Assembly (NCBI RefSeq): GCF_020735465.1
Contig: NZ_CP085935.1
Location: forward strand, 248,001-312,000
Direction of reading: 5' to 3'
Length of the DNA: 64,000 nucleotides
Origin: Collinsella stercoris DSM 13279
GTDB lineage: Bacteria; Actinomycetota; Coriobacteriia; Coriobacteriales; Coriobacteriaceae
Part shown: positions 24,070 to 32,570 of the stretch, in pieces
How the letters are laid out: each line of letters opens with the position of its first letter
Numbering within the stretch: position 1 is the first letter of the stretch
The notes under the pieces: generated by a model
What the model was told of the DNA's origin: nothing
Seen by the model: only the letters and a program-made list of their open reading frames with translations
Database searches by the model: none
Made by a program: the position numbers and the translations under genes

Positions 24070-26370
24070 CTAGTGCCGGTTCGCGCCCTGGCGCCCCTGA
24101 GCGGCGCGGTTGCGGGCGTGGGGGTTGGTGCCCGCAGCGCTCTTGCCGGTCGCGCAGCCTCCGGGCGTGCCGGGTGAGGGGCGGCCGTGCTGCATGGCTC
24201 CGCCGCGTCCGGTCGTGGGTGCGGAGCCCTTCTTGCCGGAGCGCGCGGCGGCTCGACGCTCAGCCCGGTTTTGGGGCTGTGGGACTGCTGGGTTCTCATT
24301 GCCGTGCCCTCTGCCGGCTCCACATTGCGGGCGCTCCGTTCCGGAACCCTTTGCGCGCTTTCCGGTGGCGCCGGCTTTGCTCGGGGCCGCGCCAGTCTTC
24401 TTGCCGCCTGCGCCCGGCTTGGGCGGAACGGGGCGGATCAGGCACTTGGACCCGTAGCCGATCAGGTCCTCGCGCCCGGCCTTCCGCAGGGCCTCCTTCA
24501 CCAGCTTGTAGTTCTCCGGCTTGCGGTACTGGATGAGGGCGCGCTGCATGGCCTTCTCGCGCGGGTCGCGCGGGATGTAGACCGGCTCCATGGTGCGCGG
24601 GTCCACGCCGGTGTAGAACATGCACGTGCTCATGGTCGATGGCGTGGGGTAGAAGTCCTGCACCTGCTCGGGCATGTAGCCCATGTCGCGCACGGCCTCG
24701 GCCAGCTCGACGGCCTCCTTCATGGTCGAGCCCGGGTGGCTCGAGATGAGATAGGGCACTACGTACTGCTTGAGACCGTACTCGGCCGAGAGTCGCTCAA
24801 AGCGCTCGACGAAGGCGTCGTACACCTCGCGGCGCGGCTTGCCCATCACCGAGAGCACCGCGTCGCTCACGTGCTCGGGCGCCAGGCGCAGCTGGCCGCT
24901 CACATGGTGCTGCAGCAGCTCTACCAGGAACTTGTCGCTCGCGTCGGCCATGGTGTAGTCAAAGCGGATGCCGCTGCGCACGAAGACCTTCTTCACGCCG
25001 GGGAGCTGCCGCAGGTCGCGCAGGAGCTCGGCGTAGGCGTCCTCGTTGGTGTCCATGTTGCGGCAGACGCTGGGCCAGAGGCACCGGCGGTTCTTGCACA
25101 CGCCATGGGTGAGCTGCTTTGTGCACGCGGGCTTGAAGAAGTTCGCCGTGGGGCCGCCCACGTCGTTGATGTAGCCCTTGAACTCGGGGTCGCGCGTGAG
25201 CAGCTCAGCCTCGCGGATGATGCTCTCGCGGCTGCGCACCTGCAGCATGCGCCCTTGGTGAAACGCCAGCGCGCAAAACGAGCACTCGCCGAAGCACCCG
25301 CGATTGCTTGAGATGGAAAAGCGGATCTCGTCGAAGGCGGGGATGCCGCCGGCCTCGTCGTAGTCGGGGTGCCAGTGGCGCGCGTAGGGGAGCTCCGCCA
25401 CCTCGTCCATCTCGGCGGTGGTGAGGGGCACCGCCGGCGGGTTCTGCACCACGTAGACGCCGTTCGGGTAAGGCTCCACCAGGCGCCGCCCCGTGATGGG
25501 GTCCATGTTCTGCTGCTGGATGTTGAAGGAGTGGGCGTATTCCAAGCGGTCGGCTGTGAGGTCGTCCCAGCTGGGGAGCAGCTCGTAGTCGTATACGTTG
25601 TCGAGCGCCTGCGGCCCGCTCACGCGGTACACGGAACCGTTGACGAAGGTGATTTGCTCGATGGGGAGGCCCGCCGCCAGCGCGTCGGCCACCTCGACGA
25701 TGGAGTGCTCGCCCATGCCGTAGAGCAGCAGGTCCGCGCTGGAATCGAGCAGGACGGAGCGCTTGAGCTTGTCCTGCCAGTAGTCGTAGTGCGCCAGGCG
25801 GCGCAGGCTCGCCTCGATGCCGCCGATGATGATGGGCTTGTCCTTGAAGGTACGGCGGATGAGGTTGCCGTACACGGTGACGGCGCGGTTGGGGCGCGCC
25901 CCGGCGCGTCCGCCGGGGGTGTAGGCGTCCTCATGGCGCGGCTTCTTGTTCACGGTGTAGTGGTTCACCATGGAATCCATGTTGCCCGCCGAGACGAGGA
26001 AGCCGAGGCGCGGCTCGCCGAGCGCGGAGATGCTCGCGGGGCCGGTCCAGTCGGGCTGGCAGATAACACCCACGCGGTAGCCGTGCGCTTCGAGCACGCG
26101 GGTGATGATGGCCATGCCGAAGCTGGGGTGGTCCACATAGGCGTCGCCACATACATAGACGAAGTCGCACTGGTCCCAGCCCCGGGCGTCCATGTCCGCG
26201 TGGGAGACGGGGAGGAACGCCTCGCGCCCCGGACGTCCCTTGGTGCCGGCGCAGCGCGCGCAGGCCGGTTTGGAATGTGGGGCTTTCGCCTTGGCGCGAT
26301 TGCCGGCGGGGCGCTTGGGGGCCGTGCTGTTTTTGGCTGCCGTGCCGTTTTTAGCGGGATGCTTGGGCAT
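24070..26370 (-). CDS. ygiQ: YgiQ family radical SAM protein with long basic ends
   Basis: A large radical SAM protein (about 766 residues) of the widely conserved but uncharacterised YgiQ family. The N-terminal domain includes FLPVSHADMDARGWDQCDFV. The cluster motif RGCFGECSFCALAFHQGR is CxxxCxxC. CTKQLTHGVCKNRRCLWP and LRLAPEHVSD follow in family order. About 40 residues at the N-terminus and 110 at the C-terminus are basic, low-complexity tails. ATG 26370 is used; GTG 26379 in frame is possible. A decayed copy of its tail is at 21860-22043. Confidence 0.92.
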   Translation of the reverse strand: MPKHPAKNGTAAKNSTAPKRPAGNRAKAKAPHSKPACARCAGTKGRPGREAFLPVSHADMDARGWDQCDFVYVCGDAYVDHPSFGMAIITRVLEAHGYRVGVICQPDWTGPASISALGEPRLGFLVSAGNMDSMVNHYTVNKKPRHEDAYTPGGRAGARPNRAVTVYGNLIRRTFKDKPIIIGGIEASLRRLAHYDYWQDKLKRSVLLDSSADLLLYGMGEHSIVEVADALAAGLPIEQITFVNGSVYRVSGPQALDNVYDYELLPSWDDLTADRLEYAHSFNIQQQNMDPITGRRLVEPYPNGVYVVQNPPAVPLTTAEMDEVAELPYARHWHPDYDEAGGIPAFDEIRFSISSNRGCFGECSFCALAFHQGRMLQVRSRESIIREAELLTRDPEFKGYINDVGGPTANFFKPACTKQLTHGVCKNRRCLWPSVCRNMDTNEDAYAELLRDLRQLPGVKKVFVRSGIRFDYTMADASDKFLVELLQHHVSGQLRLAPEHVSDAVLSVMGKPRREVYDAFVERFERLSAEYGLKQYVVPYLISSHPGSTMKEAVELAEAVRDMGYMPEQVQDFYPTPSTMSTCMFYTGVDPRTMEPVYIPRDPREKAMQRALIQYRKPENYKLVKEALRKAGREDLIGYGSKCLIRPVPPKPGAGGKKTGAAPSKAGATGKRAKGSGTERPQCGAGRGHGNENPAVPQPQNRAERRAAARSGKKGSAPTTGRGGAMQHGRPSPGTPGGCATGKSAAGTNPHARNRAAQGRQGANRH

Positions 26371-26451
26371 GCTGCTCACTTTCGCTCAGGTTGCATGCGG
26401 TTAGCATACGCCATCTTCACGTGAGGGGAGCGGACGCGCCGCGCGGCGCTT

Positions 26452-26913
26452 TTAGTCTACGAACCAGAACCAGATAAAGAGCCCCAGATAGGGCAGGCTC
26501 AGCACGTACAGCACGGTTGCCGCGATGACAAAGCCCGTGCGCGCGCCCGCGCCCGAGCGCGTCCGCTTGATTTCGCGAACGGTGAGGACGATCGCGGCGA
26601 TGAGCGCGATCAATGCCAGGAGGGCGAGTCCCAGCGACAATACGGCAAGGCCGATGCCCGCCGCCACGACCGGTGCCATGAGCAGGGCGCAACCGCAGCC
26701 GCCGGGGCTGTAGACGCGCTGCGAGGACGCGGCGCGTGGGCGCGGCGCCGTTGGGGGCGCGGCAGGGACCGGTGCGTTGGGGAGGGGCGCGTTGGGAAGG
26801 GGCGCGCCGGGAAGGGCTGCGGTGGGGAGGGATGTGCCGTTGAGCGGCGCGGCAGCCGCGCGCGTGCTTGCGATATCGTCCTTCGTGCCGGCGCTGCGCT
26901 TTGAGGGTCCCAT
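26452..26913 (-). CDS. Membrane protein with proline-rich N-terminus
   Basis: A 153-residue protein of unknown function. Residues 1-75 are Ala/Pro-rich with short repeats (PGAPLPNAPLPNAP). Two to three hydrophobic helices follow, around CGCALLMAPVVAAGIGLAVL, LLALIALIAAIVL and FVIAATVLYVLSL. A basic loop with REIKRTRSG lies between them. It is 15 bases downstream of the next membrane gene on the same strand, so the two are probably co-transcribed. Confidence 0.6.
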   Translation of the reverse strand: MGPSKRSAGTKDDIASTRAAAAPLNGTSLPTAALPGAPLPNAPLPNAPVPAAPPTAPRPRAASSQRVYSPGGCGCALLMAPVVAAGIGLAVLSLGLALLALIALIAAIVLTVREIKRTRSGAGARTGFVIAATVLYVLSLPYLGLFIWFWFVD

Positions 26914-26928
26914 GGCTCGCCCCACTTT

Positions 26929-27756
26929 CTAGTCGATCGTATCGCCGGCGTGGTTCCGGCCGACGATGCCGCGCGCCCCCACGAGGGTGCGCGTCTTGGG
27001 GTACCAGCGCACCTCCGCCATGGGCTCGTCTAGGACGGCCGCGACTTGCGGCCAGTCGGCGGCGTTGACGGAGAGGCGCGCGTCCGCCCGGCGATGCTTG
27101 ACGGACTCGCCGTTCTTGTACAGGGCCACCTCGTACGTGGTGGGCGTGAGTACCGCGCCGCGTCCGCTCGGCTGGTCGATGCTGAACTCGTAAAACGCAA
27201 AGGTTTCCTGCCGCCATCCGCCGTTCAGGTCGTCGATAACCTCGCTGCAGGAATACGCGCCTCCCACAAGCGAGACGAGGGCAAAGACGCCGCAAAACGC
27301 GACGAGTGCGGCTGAACCGGTGTGCTGGTAGCTGATGGGGTGCTGTTTGCGGTGGCGCCTGTAGATGAAGGGAATGGCGCCGAAGGCGATGGTGAGCGCG
27401 ATGCCGAACGGCCCCGTGCTGTCTGCGGAGGCCAGTGCCCCCATGGCGAGGAAAAACGGCACCACGTAGCAGAGAAATCCCAAAACGATGCCGAGCATCT
27501 CCCGGCCGAGCTGGCTGGAGTCGACGTGCTTGCGATGCATGCGTTGCAGGTAGACGCAGGGGGTGAAGAGCGCCATGGCGATGCCGAACAGCACAAAGGA
27601 GACGCCGATAGCGGAGCGGTTGTAAAGCCCCGCCATGCCGATGCTCGTGCAAAAGCGGCTGTAGACCATGATGCCAAAGGCGACGAAGAGGACCGCGCAA
27701 CCGATGATGACGATGGTTGCCTGCCTGCGGCTGGCGGTGGAGGTGGTGTGTGTCAT
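26929..27756 (-). CDS. Membrane protein with conserved C-terminal soluble domain, paralogue of 32571-33170
   Basis: A 275-residue protein of unknown function with five or six hydrophobic segments in residues 15-185 and a C-terminal soluble domain. That domain contains PTTYEVALYKNGE, RLSVNAADWPQVAAVLDE and VRWYPKTRTLVG. The same order of motifs occurs in the protein at 32571-33170 (PDEYEVDLFEHVG, HISVKRGDWPRVL, VLYYPRTQVFLG), so they are paralogues. ATG 27756 follows GAGGTCCGT. The longer open frame to 27798 lacks a ribosome site. Confidence 0.65.
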   Translation of the reverse strand: MTHTTSTASRRQATIVIIGCAVLFVAFGIMVYSRFCTSIGMAGLYNRSAIGVSFVLFGIAMALFTPCVYLQRMHRKHVDSSQLGREMLGIVLGFLCYVVPFFLAMGALASADSTGPFGIALTIAFGAIPFIYRRHRKQHPISYQHTGSAALVAFCGVFALVSLVGGAYSCSEVIDDLNGGWRQETFAFYEFSIDQPSGRGAVLTPTTYEVALYKNGESVKHRRADARLSVNAADWPQVAAVLDEPMAEVRWYPKTRTLVGARGIVGRNHAGDTID

Positions 27757-27887
27757 ACGGACCTCGATCGGGCGTGCCGGTGGTATCGATAATCCCATGC
27801 GTGCGATGGGATTTGCTCAATGTAGCACAGCCCGCCCGCGCCTCCCGCCCGCGTTTCGGTGAGGTGCGGGCGGGAGGCCGGTACGTG

Positions 27888-28535
27888 CTACATCAGGCGG
27901 TCGAGTGCGGCTGGAAGCTCGGTGAGCGACGGCAGCACCTCGGCGCAGAGCTCGCGGATCTCGTCCGTGGGCTCGTTATAGTCGGGGACCATCACCACGC
28001 GCATGCCCGCGGCGGCGCCGGCGCGCACGCCGTTGAAGGAGTCCTCGACGGCGATGCACTGGGCGGGGTCGACGCCCAGGCGCTCGGCGGCGACGAGGTA
28101 CACGTCGGGCGCGGGCTTGTGGTTCTCGATGTCCTCCTTGAACACGGTGACGTCGAAGGAGTCCATGAGACCAAAGCGCGTCATGTTGTTGATGGAGTAC
28201 TCGCGCCCGCTCGAGGTGGCGAGCGCGACGCCAAGGCCGCGATCCTTGGCGGCAGCGATGGCCTCGGCGGCGCCGGGCTTGAGCTCGAGGTCGCGCTCCA
28301 TGGCCTCCATGAAGATGCCCGCCTGGTGCTCGAAGAGGCGCTCCGTGAGGTCGGGGTCGCCAAATTCGGCGTTGATGATCTCCTTGGCGTTGGGGATGCT
28401 GCAACCCACAAAGGCGTGCAGGATCTCGCTGGAGAGCGTGATGCCAAGGTCGCTCGCCGCGCGGCGCCAGGAGGATTGGCTCACGCGCTCGGTGTCGATG
28501 AGCGTGCCGTCCATGTCGAAGATGACAGTTTGCAT
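27888..28535 (-). CDS. HAD-superfamily sugar-phosphatase/beta-phosphoglucomutase-like protein
   Basis: A cytoplasmic phosphotransfer enzyme of 215 residues. All four HAD motifs are visible: FDMDGTLIDTE (nucleophile aspartates) at the N-terminus, ATSSGR near 105, NHKPAPDVYL near 140 and VEDSFNGVRAG near 160. A helical cap lies between motifs one and two. This subgroup acts on small sugar phosphates as phosphatase or mutase. ATG 28535 has AAAGGACACCTC before it. The open frame continues far upstream but lacks a better start. Substrate unknown. Confidence 0.85.
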   Translation of the reverse strand: MQTVIFDMDGTLIDTERVSQSSWRRAASDLGITLSSEILHAFVGCSIPNAKEIINAEFGDPDLTERLFEHQAGIFMEAMERDLELKPGAAEAIAAAKDRGLGVALATSSGREYSINNMTRFGLMDSFDVTVFKEDIENHKPAPDVYLVAAERLGVDPAQCIAVEDSFNGVRAGAAAGMRVVMVPDYNEPTDEIRELCAEVLPSLTELPAALDRLM

Positions 28536-28648
28536 GAGGTGTCCTTTCGAGACGTTGACTGGGCAGCATGGTAGCAGGTTTTGCGCGCCCGCGGAGGCGT
28601 GCGGCGTGCGTGCGGCACGGTGCACGGCACGGCATGCGGGCGCGCTCG

Positions 28649-31600
28649 CTACAGCAGCTCCCCGTGAGCACGGACGTACCACGCCTTGGCGTTGCTCGTG
28701 AACAGCAGGTAGCCCGCCATCATCGCGGCGAGCACGCCAAAGAACGCAGCCGGCAGCGGCACGAGGCCGAGCGCCTCGCGCACACCGGGCACGTACGGCA
28801 TGAGGGTGACGGCGCCCACGCCCAGCGCGGTGAGCAGCGTGAGCGAGGCGGCGGGCCTGCTCTGGACAAACGGCAGGCGCTCGGTGCGCAGCAGGTGGAT
28901 CACCAGGGTCTGTGTCCACATGGACTCGACGAACCAGCCGGTCTGGAACACGAGCGCGAACAGCGCGCGCTGGTCGGGGGTGGCGAGCGCCTCCCACGGC
29001 GCACCCGCCACGAGCGGGCACACGATCCAGAACAGGGTGGCAAAGGTGAGGATGTCGAAGACTGAGCTCACGGGGCCGAGCCCCAGCATGAAGCTCACGA
29101 CGCCACGCGCGTCCCAGGTGCGCGGCCGTGCCAAAAACGAGCTGTCCACCCGGTCCCAGGGCAGCGCCACGCAGCTCACGGTGTACGCCATGCCCAGCAG
29201 GAGCAGCTGCAGGGCGCTCATGGGCAGAAACGGCAAAAACGCCGCGGCAGCCAGCACGGAAAGGACGTTTCCGAAGTTGGAGCTCGCCGTGGTCTTGATG
29301 TACTTGATGGTGTTGCCGTAGGTGCGGCGGCCCTCCACGATGCCGCGCGCGAGCACGGTGAGGTCCTTTTTGAGCAGGATGATGTCGGCCGACTCCTTGG
29401 CCACGTCGACCGCGGTGTCCACCGAGACGCCGCAGTCGCTCGCGCGCATGGCCGCCGCGTCGTTGATGCCATCGCCCATAAATCCCACCGTGTGCCCGCC
29501 GCGCTCGCGCAGCACGCGAACGATGCGGGCCTTCTGCAGGGGAGAGAGCTTGGCGAAGAGCCCCGTGCGCTCGGCGCGCTCGGCCAGCTCGGCGTCGGTG
29601 AGCGCATCGATGTCGGCGCCGGTGAGCATGTCGCGGGCGTCGATGCCCACCTGCTCGCAGACGGTGGCGGCGACGGCGGCGTTATCGCCGGTGAGGACCT
29701 TGACGCTCACGCCCAGGCCGCCGAGCTCCTGCACCGCGGACTTGGCGCTCGCCTTGGGCGGGTCGAGGAACGCGAGGTAGCCGATGAGCGTCATGTCGCG
29801 CTCGTCATCGGCGGTGAGGTCGCGCACCGGCACGTCGTTCTTCTGCGCCACGCCCACCACGCGCATGCCGCGCTCGTTGAGGCGGCGCACGCGGTCGAGC
29901 ACCTGCGTGGCGAGCTCCGGCGTGAGCGGCAGAACCTCGGCACCCACCTCGACCTCGCTGCACACGCCGAGCATCTCCTCGACGGCGCCCTTGGTGATGA
30001 GCTGACGTTTGCCCGAGCCGTCCTCGACCACCACACTCATGCGCCGGCGGTCGAAGTCGAAGGGGATTTCGTCTGTCAGACGCCACTGGTTGCGCGCGGC
30101 GGCGATCGCGGCGGCTTCGGGGGAGATACGCGTGCCGAGAGCGCCGGCGCCCGCTGCGATTGGAGATGCTTCCAGCGAAGAGCGATTGTGGGCTGCGTTA
30201 TTGCCTGCGGAGACGGACTCCGGCGCTTGCGGTGAGAGGTTTTTGACGGTTGCGCCGGCGTTCGTTTCGGCTGTGTGCATCGGGGCGACTTCGGAATCGT
30301 TGCGCCCCTGGACCTCGCCCGCTCGGGCGTCCATGCTCGGCCCGCCTGCGGCAAGGGCCTCGGCGCGCTCGATGATCGCCTCGTCCATGAGGTTGCGCAG
30401 GCCCGTCTGGAACAGGCTGTTGAGGTAGGCGTGGCGCAGCACGCGGTCGCTCGGCGCGCCCAACACGTCCAGATGGCGTTCGAGCACGATCTTGTCGCGC
30501 GTGAGGGTGCCCGTCTTGTCGCAGCACAGCACGTCCATGGCGCCCAGGTTCTGGATGGACGAGATCTCCTTGACCACCACGTCGTGCGCGCGCATGGCCT
30601 CGGCGCCGCGCGCGAGGCAGGTCGTCACGATGACGGGCAGCATCTGCGGGGTGATGCCCACGGCGACGGAGATGGAGAACAGCAGCGCGTCGAGCCATTC
30701 GCCCTTGGTGAGGCCGCAGAGCACGAACACGATGGGGCACATGACGAGCATGAACCCCACGAGCACGCGCGAGACGGACGCCACGCCCACGTCGAAGCTC
30801 GTGGCGGTGGGCCGCGCGTCGAGCTCGCTCGCGATGCCTCCCAGGTAGGTGCGTGCGCCCGTGGTCACGACGACGCCCGTGCCCGAGCCGCTTTGCACGG
30901 TGGTGCCGGCGAAGGCGAAGTTCACGCAGTCGTCGATGGTGAGGGTGCGGTCACGTGGCGGCTCGACGGGAGCAGCCGTCTTCTCCACAGGGTCCGACTC
31001 GCCGGTGAGCGCCGCCTGCGTGAGGAAGAGGTCCCTGGCTGAGACGACGCGCAGGTCGGCAGGGATGATGTCGCCCGCGGCGAGCTCGATGAGGTCGCCG
31101 GGCACCACGTCCGCCAACGGAATCTCGGCCGCGCCCGTGTCGGCGCGCACGCAGCGGCAGGTGATGGTGACGAGGCCCTTGAGCGCGTCGGCCGCCGCCG
31201 CGCCGCGCGTGTCCTGCCAAAACGAGATGCCTCCGGAGATGAGCACCATGACGCCGATGATGATGGCGGTCGAGGGGTCGGCTTTACCGGGGGAGGCGAG
31301 GTAGACGTTGGTGTAGAGCGAGATCGCGGCGAGCGCGAGCAAGATGAGGGTGAACGGCGTGAGGAAGGCGCGGGAGAGGCGGGCGGTCAGCGGGTCGTGC
31401 GTCTCGGGCGCGATGATGTTGGCGCCGTGCGCGGAGCGGATGCGACGCGCCTGCTGCTCGGTGAGCCCGTGCGGGCTCGTGCCGAGCAGCTCCATGACCT
31501 TGGCGGCGTCGAGTGCGCCGATGCGTGCGATTTCGGGGTCGAGGTCCGAGGTGCGCGCGGCCGCGGCGTGCGTGCTCGTGTTGTGGCGGGCGTGTGCGCC

Positions 31601-31744
31601 CACGCTGCCCAGCACACGGCGGATGCCGCGGCGCGCGCGGGCCTGTGTTGTGCGGGCGGTCGGGGCAGGTGCGGCGCCGGCGGCGACGTTGGTCTTGCCG
31701 GTCGTCGGGGCGTTCGGGTTGTCGATGTGCTTCATCCAGATCAT
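28649..31744 (-). CDS. mgtA: Magnesium-importing P-type ATPase, MgtA-like
   Basis: A P-type ATPase of 1031 residues that would import Mg2+ through the inner membrane. It shows the A-domain loop LTGESDP, the membrane motif FSISVAVGITPQMLPVIV, the phosphorylation site CCDKTGTLTRDK and the hinge GFMGDGINDAAAMRASDCG. The MgtA-specific IQNLGAMDVLCCDKTGTLT precedes it. About 100 low-complexity residues are inserted in the nucleotide-binding domain, which explains the length above the usual 900. ATG 31744 follows AAGGAGGTGCC. A long leader with a hairpin and a small ORF lies upstream. Confidence 0.93.
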   Translation of the reverse strand: MIWMKHIDNPNAPTTGKTNVAAGAAPAPTARTTQARARRGIRRVLGSVGAHARHNTSTHAAAARTSDLDPEIARIGALDAAKVMELLGTSPHGLTEQQARRIRSAHGANIIAPETHDPLTARLSRAFLTPFTLILLALAAISLYTNVYLASPGKADPSTAIIIGVMVLISGGISFWQDTRGAAAADALKGLVTITCRCVRADTGAAEIPLADVVPGDLIELAAGDIIPADLRVVSARDLFLTQAALTGESDPVEKTAAPVEPPRDRTLTIDDCVNFAFAGTTVQSGSGTGVVVTTGARTYLGGIASELDARPTATSFDVGVASVSRVLVGFMLVMCPIVFVLCGLTKGEWLDALLFSISVAVGITPQMLPVIVTTCLARGAEAMRAHDVVVKEISSIQNLGAMDVLCCDKTGTLTRDKIVLERHLDVLGAPSDRVLRHAYLNSLFQTGLRNLMDEAIIERAEALAAGGPSMDARAGEVQGRNDSEVAPMHTAETNAGATVKNLSPQAPESVSAGNNAAHNRSSLEASPIAAGAGALGTRISPEAAAIAAARNQWRLTDEIPFDFDRRRMSVVVEDGSGKRQLITKGAVEEMLGVCSEVEVGAEVLPLTPELATQVLDRVRRLNERGMRVVGVAQKNDVPVRDLTADDERDMTLIGYLAFLDPPKASAKSAVQELGGLGVSVKVLTGDNAAVAATVCEQVGIDARDMLTGADIDALTDAELAERAERTGLFAKLSPLQKARIVRVLRERGGHTVGFMGDGINDAAAMRASDCGVSVDTAVDVAKESADIILLKKDLTVLARGIVEGRRTYGNTIKYIKTTASSNFGNVLSVLAAAAFLPFLPMSALQLLLLGMAYTVSCVALPWDRVDSSFLARPRTWDARGVVSFMLGLGPVSSVFDILTFATLFWIVCPLVAGAPWEALATPDQRALFALVFQTGWFVESMWTQTLVIHLLRTERLPFVQSRPAASLTLLTALGVGAVTLMPYVPGVREALGLVPLPAAFFGVLAAMMAGYLLFTSNAKAWYVRAHGELL

Positions 31745-31764
31745 GAGGCACCTCCTTGACGTCG

Positions 31765-31783
31765 CGCCCGGTGGGTCCGGGCG
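31765..31783 (-). promoter_or_regulatory. Hairpin next to the mgtA ribosome site
   Basis: CGCCCGG and CCGGGCG pair around a 5-base loop, ending eight bases before the AAGGAGG site of mgtA. It could block or expose translation initiation. It does not match any riboswitch I recognise. Confidence 0.45.
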
Positions 31784-31875
31784 GGTTGTCTGGCTGCAAA
31801 GGAGATGCGCCCATGCAGAGCGGCGATGCAAGGCGTGCGTGGCGTTGCGCTGGGGTTCAAGCTGGGAAATGCGTC

Positions 31876-31941
31876 GAGAGTTTACTTTCGAAGCGCATAT
31901 GAGCCGATTTAGGCACTTTCAGACACCGAGAGTTAACTCTC
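31876..31941 (-). repeat. Paired-palindrome element, copy 3 (inverted)
   Basis: Read on the reverse strand, GAGAGTTAACTCTC starts at 31941 and GAAAGTAAACTCTC at 31889, again 52 bp apart. The bases between them differ strongly from copies 1 and 2. It lies in the presumed mgtA leader. Confidence 0.75.
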
Positions 31942-32108
31942 GCGGAGCTCGCTGATTCCATTGGTGGGCGGAACCTCATGGCGGCGGGTTCGTAGTCGCG
32001 GGTGTGCGGATCGGACGCGAGGGGCATGTGCCCGCTCTCGTCTGCTGACGGGGTGCTGCCGGTAGAGGCCTCTCGGTTCTCGCGAGAAGCGCTCGTGTGC
32101 GTTGCTCG

Positions 32109-32204
32109 TCAGTTGTCTCCGATGCCCGCTGCACGACCGGTGCCGTCATGGCGCAATCGGGGCTTTGCCGTCTGCGGGGCGCAGCTACTGGCGGGGTGAT
32201 CCAT
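32109..32204 (-). CDS. 31-codon ORF in the mgtA leader
   Basis: On the reverse strand GAGGGAGGTGCG is followed by TC and ATG, an excellent ribosome site, 46 bases after a strong promoter. The peptide begins MDHPASSCAPQTAKPRL and has three proline codons in its first half. The next gene downstream is mgtA, 365 bp away. It could be a leader peptide whose translation senses the cell state, as the proline-rich MgtL does in Salmonella. Alternatively it is a relic of a duplicated mgtA start, since the surrounding bases resemble the mgtA start region. Confidence 0.45.
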   Translation of the reverse strand: MDHPASSCAPQTAKPRLRHDGTGRAAGIGDN

Positions 32205-32256
32205 GACGCACCTCCCTCAATGTCGCGGCCGAGGCCTTCTGGAAGAATCGCAGGCT

Positions 32257-32284
32257 AGTGTAGACCGATTTGCGCGCCTGTCAA
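32257..32284 (-). promoter_or_regulatory. Promoter pointing to the mgtA leader, -35 at the edge of a repeat
   Basis: Reverse-strand -35 TTGACA (32279-32284) and -10 TACACT (32257-32262) are 16 bp apart. This is the best consensus promoter I saw in the window. The -35 overlaps the first bases of the dispersed repeat at 32283-32330. Confidence 0.7.
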
Positions 32285-32330
32285 CCTCAATTTAGGAACC
32301 TCAATTTAGGGACAGTCCCTAAATTGAGGT
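32283..32330. repeat. Dispersed GGGAC-N-GTCCC palindrome with partial duplicate
   Basis: The full 33-bp perfect palindrome is at 32298-32330. A 14-bp partial copy, AACCTCAATTTAGG, precedes it directly, as at 33178-33224. Together with TGTC before it, the partial copy forms an outward -35 element. Confidence 0.9.
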
Positions 32331-32448
32331 TTCAGGCGCTCAGGTGGCTCACCCCGGACGAGCACCGCCTCGCGCTGGGCTATGCCGTGTAGGTACAAGA
32401 TAAAGTCCGCAATCCCGTTTGAGCGCCGGCGCGGATCGCCGAGCGCGG

Positions 32449-32503
32449 CCACCTCAAATAAGGGTCTGTCCCCAATCTGAGGTCGAGGCCCCAAATCTGA
32501 GGT
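32449..32503. repeat. Degenerate GGGAC-family repeat with duplicated right arm
   Basis: It starts ACCTCAAATAAGGGTCTGTC and carries two right arms, AATCTGAGGTCG, about 20 bp apart. Its centre GGGTCTGTCCCC is a variant of GGGAC-N-GTCCC. Between this and 32330 I see no gene. Confidence 0.65.
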
Positions 32504-32570
32504 CGCCCGTTTCTGCGTGTGGTTTTGATATGCTGCTTTGCATGTTGGCCCACGTTGAAAAGGAGAGCCG

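Noticed and set aside
28536-29021. HAD phosphatase starting far upstream, within the mgtA end
   Set aside because: The nucleophile motif DMDGTLID must be near the N-terminus, and AAAGGA precedes ATG 28535.
31765-32256. Possible Mg riboswitch (M-box) before mgtA
   Set aside because: I could not find the conserved M-box helices. Only simple palindromes and a small ORF are visible.
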